Below, in pieces: positions 23,998-31,872 of a DNA stretch of 64,000 nucleotides. Under the pieces are notes generated by a model. That model had not been told where the DNA came from and did not search any database. It saw only the letters and a list, made by a program, of their open reading frames with translations. Origin of the DNA: Verrucomicrobiota bacterium (lineage in GTDB: Bacteria > Verrucomicrobiota > Verrucomicrobiia > Opitutales > Opitutaceae). The stretch spans positions 1 through 64,000 of the forward strand of contig JADKHC010000002.1 of the NCBI GenBank assembly GCA_016721945.1. The letters are read 5' to 3'. The translations under genes and the position numbers were made by a program. Position 1 is the first letter of the stretch; each line of letters opens with the position of its first letter.

Positions 23998-25407
23998 ATG
24001 TCCTCCCCTACTTTCGATCTCATCGTCATCGGCGCTGGCCCTGGCGGCTACGTTTGCGCTTTTCGCGCCGCTCAGCTCGGCCTCTCGGTTGCCCTCGTTG
24101 AAAAACGCAGCGCTCTTGGCGGCACCTGCCTGAACGTCGGTTGTATCCCGAGTAAAGCACTGCTCCACTCAACCGAACAATTTGCCTTCGCTAAAAATCA
24201 CGCGGCCGAGCACGGCATAAAGCTCGGCTCGGTCGGTTTCGACGTTGCCACGATGCTGAAGAAGAAAGACGGCGTCGTCACCAAACTCACTGGCGGCATC
24301 GCCGCCCTCGCCAAAGCACGCAAAGTCACCGTCATCACCGGCACCGCAACTTTTGTTTCCGCCAACAGCATCGAGGTCGCCTCGTCGGATGTAGGCGGGG
24401 TGCCCTCACCCCGCACCCAACTCACCGCCAAAAACATCGTCATCGCCACCGGCTCAGCCCCGGTCGAACTGCCTTTCATGAAGTTCGACGGCGAAACCGT
24501 CGTTTCCAGCGATCAGGCCATCGCCTTCGACTCCGTGCCAAAAAAACTCGTCGTGGTCGGCGGCGGCGCGATAGGCTTAGAGCTTGGTTCGGTCTGGTCT
24601 CGCCTCGGCTCCGACGTGACCGTCGTTGAATTTCTTCCAAAACTCATCGCCGCCTACGACGACGACATTGTGCGCAACTTCACCCGCCTGCTCGTGAAGC
24701 AAGGCCTTAAAATCGAGACCAGCGCCAAAGTCACCGGCTACGCCAAGGGTATTCTCTCCGCCGAAAGAGACGGCAAACCGCTAGAGTTTCCAGCCGACAA
24801 AATCCTCGTCGCCGTCGGCCGCCGTCCCTACACCGACAATCTCGGCCTCGAAAAAGCCGACGTCACGCTCGACGAAAAAAAGCGCATCAAAGTCGACGCT
24901 CACCTGCGCACAAACGTAGCTGGCGTTTGGGCTATCGGTGATGTCGTTGCCGGACCAATGCTCGCGCACAAAGCCGAGGAAGACGGAGTCGCCGTCGCCG
25001 AATGGATCGCCGGCAAAGCTGGTCACATCAACTGGGATCTCATGCCCGCCATCGTCTACACCGATCCAGAAGTCGCCAGTGTCGGCCTCGGTGAGGACGC
25101 CGCCAAAGCCAAAGGCATCGCAGTCAACATCGGTAAATTCAACTTTGCGGCCAACGGCCGAGCGATCGCAGCCGATGCGACCGACGGCTATGTAAAAATC
25201 ATCGCCGATGCGAAAACCGACAAAATTCTCGGCGCACAAATCCTAGGCCGTGGGGCCGGTGAACTCATTAGCGAAATCGTCACGCACATGGAATACGGTG
25301 GCAGCGCCGAAGATCTTGGCCGAACCATTCACGCCCACCCAACCATGAGCGAAGCCATCAAAGAAGCAGGCCTCGCAGTAAGCAAAAGCGCCCTCCACGG
25401 CTTATAA
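23998..25407 (+). CDS. lpdA: Dihydrolipoyl dehydrogenase (E3)
   Basis: 469 residues. FAD site VIGAGPGGYVCAFRAAQLG, redox disulfide GGTCLNVGCIPSKAL, NAD site VVGGGAIGLELGSVWSRLG, second FAD motif VWAIGDVVAGPMLAHKAEEDG and the catalytic HAHPTMSEA. It reoxidises dihydrolipoamide for 2-oxoacid dehydrogenase complexes, including the fused E1 enzyme encoded at 38434. The 98-bp gap after odhB contains a long hairpin. Odd: DVGGVPSPRTQ (about residues 131-141) is encoded by a REP-like palindrome and lengthens a loop before LTAKNIVIATG. Confidence 0.96.
   Translation: MSSPTFDLIVIGAGPGGYVCAFRAAQLGLSVALVEKRSALGGTCLNVGCIPSKALLHSTEQFAFAKNHAAEHGIKLGSVGFDVATMLKKKDGVVTKLTGGIAALAKARKVTVITGTATFVSANSIEVASSDVGGVPSPRTQLTAKNIVIATGSAPVELPFMKFDGETVVSSDQAIAFDSVPKKLVVVGGGAIGLELGSVWSRLGSDVTVVEFLPKLIAAYDDDIVRNFTRLLVKQGLKIETSAKVTGYAKGILSAERDGKPLEFPADKILVAVGRRPYTDNLGLEKADVTLDEKKRIKVDAHLRTNVAGVWAIGDVVAGPMLAHKAEEDGVAVAEWIAGKAGHINWDLMPAIVYTDPEVASVGLGEDAAKAKGIAVNIGKFNFAANGRAIAADATDGYVKIIADAKTDKILGAQILGRGAGELISEIVTHMEYGGSAEDLGRTIHAHPTMSEAIKEAGLAVSKSALHGL
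24391..24414. repeat. REP-like palindrome inside lpdA
   Basis: GTAG followed by GCGGGGTG (24395-24402), CCCT and CACCCCGC (24407-24414), a perfect 8-bp stem read in frame. Confidence 0.7.
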
Positions 25408-25439
25408 GCGCGGAGGACGCTCGTTAAACATTCAGCGGA

Positions 25440-26168
25440 TTATTGGGTCGCAACAACTGCCTTGCTGAAATCGAACCACTGAGTAGCTCTAACCGCGACC
25501 GGTTTTCCTTTGTACGTCGGCACGGTGAATGTCCATTGCTGGATCGCCTCTAGGGCCGACGCACCCATCTCCGGATTACCACCACTATCGACTGTGACCA
25601 TGCGCGGCCGCCCCGTCTCATCGATGTAGAAATCCACGAGTACACCTTTCTGCGTTGACCCGGCTACCTGCGCGACCGGCCGTGGCGATACGGTTACGAT
25701 CGTTTTTGGAACAGAATCCAACTCACCACCACGGTATACTAATTTGGACTTATGAGGATTTACCATCCCCTGAAGCATAACCTCGATTGTGTCCAAACAA
25801 CTCATCGAGACCACCTGACCCTGAATATCGAAATTAAAAATCAGTTCGGTGCGCACACCGAACGATTCTCCACCAATCACGGCCGGCCGATAAGTCCATT
25901 TCGTCAAAGCTTCGACCGCAGCTGAGGTTAAACGGGGGTGCGCACTTTCTATCAGCAACCAATCAGTCAACTTACCTTGCTCGTCGATATTCACGACCAC
26001 CCGTACAACACCTGTAGTCGGTAATAATTCGCCTACCACTTTGTTCACCCGAGGCTCACAAGTCTGCACGATTTGAAAACTCTGATCAGAAGAAACTGCC
26101 GCGCTGACAATGGTCGAACCGACCACGAAACCCGCCAATAAAGAAAGAACTGGGAATGATTTTTTCAT
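25440..26168 (-). CDS. Exported protein with two TonB C-terminal domains
   Basis: 242 residues with a signal peptide (to about residue 24, VSAA). Two TonB_C-like repeats follow: GVVRVVVNIDEQGKLTDWLL with AAVEALTKWTYRPA (first), and GVLVDFYIDETGRPRMVTV with SALEAIQQWTFTVPTYKGKPV (second). There is no membrane anchor or ExbB-contact helix of a normal TonB. It may bind TonB-box-like peptides or act as a periplasmic adaptor. Base composition is a little less GC-rich than its neighbours. Confidence 0.8.
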   Translation of the reverse strand: MKKSFPVLSLLAGFVVGSTIVSAAVSSDQSFQIVQTCEPRVNKVVGELLPTTGVVRVVVNIDEQGKLTDWLLIESAHPRLTSAAVEALTKWTYRPAVIGGESFGVRTELIFNFDIQGQVVSMSCLDTIEVMLQGMVNPHKSKLVYRGGELDSVPKTIVTVSPRPVAQVAGSTQKGVLVDFYIDETGRPRMVTVDSGGNPEMGASALEAIQQWTFTVPTYKGKPVAVRATQWFDFSKAVVATQ

Positions 26169-26319
26169 GGGAATAAAGGGTTAATGTTTCTGTTTATCTA
26201 ACCAATATAACCCCGGATGTCGTCATCCTCCTTCACAATTTCAGGAAAGATATGAGAAGGCCTAAAAAACACAATTTCAGCCTCACCCAAACGGCGCACT
26301 CGCAGACTTAAATAATATA

Positions 26320-26346
26320 AAAGGCCGGACCAAAGATCCGGCCTTT
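26320..26346 (-). terminator. Terminator of the tagaturonate-epimerase-like gene
   Basis: AAGGCCGGA and TCCGGCCTT pair around a 7-base loop, followed on the minus strand by TTTATATT. Confidence 0.85.
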
Positions 26347-26369
26347 GTAATCATAGAAGCGATTATCAG

Positions 26370-28226
26370 TTACTTGCTGATATCGGCGAGCATCGCATCA
26401 AGCGTGCTATATCCAGCCAGCAGCTTGCTGGCGGCAGCGCAGCGTTCCTTCGAGGCAAGCGCGGTGTTCTCCGCCAGAAAGACAATATAACTCGCGATGT
26501 TCCTGGAGAAGTTCAGGCGACCTTCGTCACTGATCGAATAGAACCGCTCACGCTGCTTGTAGCCTGCGGGCGAGTGATCGCCGAGCGAACGCTTCTCCGC
26601 CTTGCCTGCTCCGGCCAGCACAAAGAGAAAATTATATTCAAACCAGAACATATGCTCAGGACTAAATGAAAGTGACTCAAGCGCGGCCCGCGCCGTCGCT
26701 TCGTTCGCGAAGACATCGGTGAGCTTGCCGGATGTGCTGAGCGCATCGGTCACAAATACGCGGGCCATTTTCTGCTCGGTCGCGTCGGAGCTAAAAACAC
26801 CCTTGAGCGCAAGTTCGAGCGTGAATTTGTACCAATCCCGCCAGAGCGCTTGGTCAGCGGGGTTCTTTGAAGCAAAGAGCGCCTTGCCCAGTTCATAGGT
26901 GTAGCGGCCACTGGTCTTGATTTCAAGATGGCTGCCGGTGACCTGTCCCATGACCTGATAGTTTTCCCCGGACTTTCCGGAGCCTGAGTGGAACCCTATG
27001 CTAGAACCAAATAGTTTACAGACCGCCCACTGTTTTTCAATGAGCACCTTGAGCGCAGCATTGTCCTGGTACGGCATATTTTTCTGAAAACCAAAAGCAG
27101 GCGCAACGAAGTTGATCTTCATATCGAGTGCTTCGCAGAGCGAAAGCATCGTCGCGGTCGTTTCCGGTGTGGTGAGCCCAGGCAGTTCATCGATTGAAAG
27201 TTCGCGCAGATACTCCCGGCCGACTTTTGTGGTGAACAGTTTTGCGCGAGCCGCGGCGTATTTCCCGTCGCGCACTTTCATCTTTTTCACTGCGGGCCAG
27301 ACGTACGCGAGCAACTTGGCAAGATCGGCTTCGTTGACGGCAAGGCCAACAGAAGCAACGCGAGCTTTAACCTTGGCGATTAGTTCGTCAGGCACGTTGA
27401 TTTTGACCCAGCCCGCGGCATCAGCCGTCACGGTGGTCTGTGCAAGTTCAGGCGAAAGATCGAAAGTGATGTAGCTTGCGAGCACGCAACCGGTGACGAG
27501 TTGGTCCTCGCGCACATCGAACTTGCCACCGATCGGCTGATGATCGGCGTTGAAACTCCAAGCAATGCCACGGCGATGAAATCCAGTTTTCAACTTCGAG
27601 AGCACACAACCATGACTCATGCCTTCGACACTCTGGCCCTGATGACCTTCAGGCACATTCGTACCAATGAACGGGAACGGCACGGTATCCAATTTACCCG
27701 CGAGCATCGCGTCCACGTCATAGACGAGTTCTCGGGGAATAGAATTCTGGTTGGCGGTCATGCCGATTTCGAGCGCACTCATCGCCCACTCGACTGCGGG
27801 CCAGTGCAAGGTCGTCATGCGCGCGCCGATACCGAGCGTACTCTGCCCGAGTTTCTGCCCAGCTGTCGCGAAGATCGTGGATTCGGGGTTATGCTCCTGT
27901 ATCAGATTTTTGAGTACGAGCAGATTGGCAAAGGATGCAGGGAAAACCACACCGCCAGCAGCCTTGACGCCATCAGCCAATACCTTGAGTCCATCGCCCG
28001 ACTTGGGTTCTAGTTTCCATGCACAGTCGCCCGTGGAAAGATCTTCAAGCAGGCTCCACGAACCATCTGCGGTTTCGAAACTACTTTTCGGCCAGGTCTT
28101 GAGACCCGAACCACTCACTAGTTTTGAGCTGAGCGCCGGCCAGTCCAAACAGAAATCCGGACTGACGCAGGGGTTAGTGGAGATACGGAGGTTATTTTGG
28201 AGTAGAAACTGATTGATGGTACTCAT
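26370..28226 (-). CDS. uxaE: Tagaturonate epimerase family protein (UxaE-like)
   Basis: 618 residues from the ATG at 28226, which has a GGAG ribosome site; an upstream frame to 28256 adds ten residues. Segments recalled from the UxaE family are FNADHQPIGGKFDVRE, VAPAFGFQKNMPYQD, SSIGFHSGSGKSGENY and HLEIKTSGRYTYELGKAL; the His/Lys/Glu-rich pattern suits a metal-dependent sugar-acid enzyme with a TIM-barrel fold. UxaE interconverts D-tagaturonate and D-fructuronate in hexuronate catabolism. The family call is from memory of these motifs and the protein is longer than the classic member, so the substrate is uncertain. It is a single gene with its own operator-like palindrome and terminator. Confidence 0.6.
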   Translation of the reverse strand: MSTINQFLLQNNLRISTNPCVSPDFCLDWPALSSKLVSGSGLKTWPKSSFETADGSWSLLEDLSTGDCAWKLEPKSGDGLKVLADGVKAAGGVVFPASFANLLVLKNLIQEHNPESTIFATAGQKLGQSTLGIGARMTTLHWPAVEWAMSALEIGMTANQNSIPRELVYDVDAMLAGKLDTVPFPFIGTNVPEGHQGQSVEGMSHGCVLSKLKTGFHRRGIAWSFNADHQPIGGKFDVREDQLVTGCVLASYITFDLSPELAQTTVTADAAGWVKINVPDELIAKVKARVASVGLAVNEADLAKLLAYVWPAVKKMKVRDGKYAAARAKLFTTKVGREYLRELSIDELPGLTTPETTATMLSLCEALDMKINFVAPAFGFQKNMPYQDNAALKVLIEKQWAVCKLFGSSIGFHSGSGKSGENYQVMGQVTGSHLEIKTSGRYTYELGKALFASKNPADQALWRDWYKFTLELALKGVFSSDATEQKMARVFVTDALSTSGKLTDVFANEATARAALESLSFSPEHMFWFEYNFLFVLAGAGKAEKRSLGDHSPAGYKQRERFYSISDEGRLNFSRNIASYIVFLAENTALASKERCAAASKLLAGYSTLDAMLADISK

Positions 28227-28281
28227 GAGGGTGCTCCGTTGAACACCGGCGGACAATTTTGCGCGAGCGCAAAATAAGACA

Positions 28282-28298
28282 CGTGTACTTTTCTAGTA
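28282..28298. promoter_or_regulatory. Operator-like palindrome upstream of uxaE
   Basis: TGTACT, a 5-base centre and AGTACA form a perfect 17-bp palindrome, 56 bp before the uxaE start. On the minus strand TTGTAC could also be a -35 element. The core TTTCTAGTAC recurs at 31683-31692 and 58130-58139. Confidence 0.45.
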
Positions 28299-28379
28299 CA
28301 ATTCTCGCCTAATACTCTGAATCAGCGCACCTTACCCGTTACAAATGGAATACGTCAGACTGCCCTGCGCAAACGCCAC

Positions 28380-31300
28380 TCAACCTGCGGCGTCGCGTTC
28401 GAGTAGTGCCTTAGCTTGTTCGAGGACTTGCTTGCGGCGTTTTTCGAATTGAGCCGTGGAATCGGTGAATTTCTTTTTCTCTTCCTGAAAAGAGCCGACC
28501 TCGGCTTCCCAGAGGCTGCGCTCCTGGGCAAACTTCGCGGCTTCCTTCTTTAGGCGACCTTCCTCGACTTGGAGTTTTGACTCGATGTCGGCTAGTTCGG
28601 CTTCCTTCTTGGCGAAGCTCTTGTTGGCCGCATCGACCTTGACGAGTTCGGCTTTGAGCTTGGCCTGCGAAGCTTCCACCTCGGCGCCGATGCGCTCAAC
28701 TTCATCCTGCTCAGCTTTGATCTTAGCTTCCATTGCCTTGATCTTTGCTTCGGTGGCAGAGATTCGTTCCTGATCGGCTTTGAGCTTTTTCTCGGTCTGC
28801 TCAATCGAAGCACGCGTGGTCTCAATTTCCTCTTCAGCGACCGCGCGCTCCTTGGCGAAATCAGATTTCTCTTTGGCAATGGCAACACGGCCTGCGTGAA
28901 GCTCCTGGTCAACCTTGGCCTTAACTTCGTCCTGCGCTTTTTTCAACGCAGCCTGATCGGCGGCGAGCTTCTTCTTCTCGACCTCTTGCAAGGCGAGGTT
29001 TTCTTCGAGTTCAGAACGTTCCGTGAGTAGCTTCTGCTCGTTCTTCTTAAGATTGGCACGCTCGGTGGTGACGGCGATTTCAAGCTGAGCCAGTTTAGCC
29101 TGTTCTTTATCGGCGTCCTGTTTGGCCTTGGCGATTAGTGCGGCAGCTTCAGCCTTGGCTTTGTCGAGAGCGGATTGAACCTGAGATTCCTGCTGTTTGA
29201 GCTTGGATTCGCGAGAGACGAGCAAGGCTTCGCGTTCGCCCAGCTGTTCCATCTGGCTCTGAATTTCGATACGCTCCTTGGCGTAATGTTGCTCTGCTTT
29301 CTTGAGTGTTTCCCGTTCGGTCGTGAGCGAAGCTTCCATCTCGGCAAGCGCTTGCTGTTCCTTTTCGGACTCAGCTCTGGCCTTGGCAAGAATGGAGGAG
29401 GCTTCCGACGTGGCCTTTTCCATCGTAGCCTTGGCCTTGGCTTCTTGCTCGCGCAAAGCAGTCTCGCGGGTGGCGAATTCAGCCAACTGCTTCTTGAGCG
29501 CGGCTTGTTCGGTGGCGAGGCGCTGCTCGTTTTGCTTGAGGGCGTTGCGTTCGGTAAGCAGCCCTTCCTCGAGTTCGGCCAGCTTGATCTGTTCCTTCTC
29601 GGAATCGGCTTTCGCTTTTTTCAGGAGTGCATCGGCGTCGGCCTGTGCTTTTTCGAGCGAGGCCTTGGCTTTTGTCTCTTGCTGCTTGATCAGGGTTTCG
29701 CGTTCAGAAAGTGATACTTCAAGGGATTCAAGCTCAGCTCGCTGCATGGCGATCTGCTGCTCGGATTTCTTAAGCGCGGCTTTGGCAGTAGTCAGAGCGA
29801 CTTCGCCTTCCGCCATCTTGCGCTGCTCCAGCTCAGCATCGGAGCGAGCTTTCTTGAGGATGGATTCCGCTTCGGCCTTAGCCGCATCATACTCGGCTTT
29901 CGCCTGGGCATCGCGTTCGCGCAGAGCTTTTTCACGAGATGCCAGTACGGCCTCGCGCTCTATATAAGTGGCGGAATCTTTCTTAAATACAGCCTGTGCA
30001 GAGGCCAATTTCTGCTCTGATTGATTCAGCGCAGCACGCTCAGCAGCCAGAGTGGCTTCGCCATCTGCATAGCGCGCGCGTTCTTTTTCGGAATCAGCTC
30101 TGGCTTTAGCTATCAGAGAAGCGGCCTCAGTTTGTGCTTTGGCGAGCTGGGCCTTAATCTGATGTTCTTGTTCGCGAAGTACGGCTTCACGCTCAGCGAT
30201 CGCAGCAGATTGTTGCTCAGCTTCGGCGCTTTCGACAGCGATTTTCTGTTCTGTTTTTTTAAGCTTGGCTCGTTCCGTGACGACCATGCTTTCCGCTTCA
30301 GCCATATCGGCACGTTCGCGGGCGACCTCGGCTCGAACTTCGTTAACAAGTTTTTCCGCATCCGCCTTGGCTTTTTCGACGGCAGCACGAGCTTGAGCTT
30401 CCTTATCGCGCAGGCCTGCCTCGCGTTTGGCATTAGCCTCAACTTGAGCTTGGAGCTCGGCACGCTCCGCCGCGAGACGTTGCTCGTTTTTCTTTAAAGT
30501 GGCGCTGTCGGTGGCTAGTGATGCTTCCATATCTGCCAACCGCATCTGCTCCTCTTCAATCTGCTTCTGGCGCGCATCACCGGCTTTGCGTTTCTGATCA
30601 AGTTCTTTGAGGGCACCGGCAAGATTGGCCTGTTCCTCAGCAAGTTGTTTTTGCTCCGCAGCCAGCGCGTCGCGCTCATCTTTGAGCGACTTGGCGGCGG
30701 CATCCTGCTGTTTTTGCAGAGCACGCAGTTCCTCGAGCTTCTTCTCTCCAGATTCGATTTCCTTACGTGCTTCGATAAGGGCTTCGCTTTCGGCTGCGAG
30801 CTTGGCTTTCTCAGCTTCTAGCCGCTGGCGTTCAGCCGAATCGGAGGCACTGGCATCGGCTTTTTTCTTGGCCGAGCTTTGCTTCATCATCGCTTGCTCA
30901 GTGTCGATTTTCTCCTGATCCATCAGGAGTCGTTCCTGAGCGGCAACGAGCGCTTCTTCGCGCTGTCTTAGCTTGGTCTCAGTCTTTTCGAGATCGGCGA
31001 ATCGAGCGACGTTGGCGGCTACAGCTGCGCGCTCGGTTTCCAGAGTGGCCACCTTTTGCTCAACTTTTTTGGCTTCTTCAGCAACGCGGGTACGCTCAGC
31101 TGCGAGCAAGGCACGCTCTTTGGCGAGCTCCTCGCGAATAGCATCACTCTCGATACCAGATGGTTTGGCTCGCTCTTTACGGGGCGGTCCAGACTTGGCA
31201 GATGGTTCCGGTGCAGGCGTAGCAGAGGCATCGCCATTGAAAAATTCCTCTAACGAACTCCAATCGGCATTGCGCAGCGCCTCGCCCGCTCCATCGCCCT

Positions 31301-31659
31301 TGCCGATAAAGTCGGCTATGCGCTTGGTCATCGCTTCAATATCAAGCGGTGGTTGGAAAACATCCTTAACCCCCAAGCGAATACCACGAACAACCGTGGG
31401 CAGATCCAAGCCATCAGCTACAAGAATCACTTTTGCTCTCGGTTGAGCCTTGCGTAGTGACTCAACAAAATCCAAACCATTTGCGTCAGACCCGCGACAA
31501 TCAGCCAGAATGACATCCACGGTTTCCCGGGCAAGATAGTCTCTAATTTGCGATGCCTCCCTCAGCGATAAAGCATGAAAAAAAAGCTCCACCAAACACC
31601 AAGGATTTGGCTTGGTGAAGCACGTCGCTGTGCTGAACTAGCAGGATTTTGGCACTCAC
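28380..31659 (-). CDS. Giant coiled-coil protein with degenerate receiver domain (homopolymer frameshift)
   Basis: As sequenced, an open frame of 1071 residues begins only at a TTG (31595), in mid-domain. From the GTG at 31659 another frame reads MSAKILLVQHSDVLHQAKSL up to eight T (31578-31585, A on the plus strand). Dropping one T joins it to HALSLREASQIRDYLAR and gives 1092 residues with a whole receiver fold and the phospho-Asp at residue 53 (VILADC). The acidic pair (now Q9, H10), switch Thr and conserved Lys (now Gln102) are lost, so signalling by phosphorylation is doubtful. After a Pro/Ser linker come about 900 residues of Ala/Glu/Lys/Gln coiled coil, with six internal repeats at 29053-30498. 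A promoter (31683-31711) fits the GTG start. Possible cytoskeletal or scaffold role (inference). Confidence 0.8.
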
Positions 31660-31682
31660 AATGTTTGCAATGAATTCATTCT

Positions 31683-31711
31683 GTACTAGAAAGGAAACTA
31701 GACAACGTCAA
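31683..31711 (-). promoter_or_regulatory. Sigma-70-like promoter of the receiver/coiled-coil gene
   Basis: On the minus strand TTGACG (31711-31706), 17 bp, then TAGTAC (31688-31683), with the GTG start 24 bp downstream of the -10 box. This supports initiation at 31659. Confidence 0.55.
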
Positions 31712-31872
31712 TCTATCGTAAATCTGGTGCTTTTACCTCATGGATCTTTCAAGCATATAGTTTAGAAAATAACAACGACACAACGACTTTTCCCTTTACA
31801 GCAGTATCTTAGGGATTACGCCTCAGGCGGGCGTCTTCTCCAAAATCACGATCTTCACGTATCCCGAATATA

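Noticed and set aside
29302..29967. Cys/Ser-rich plus-strand frames across the coiled-coil gene
   Set aside because: Complement of Ala/Glu/Lys codons; no independent start signals or motifs.
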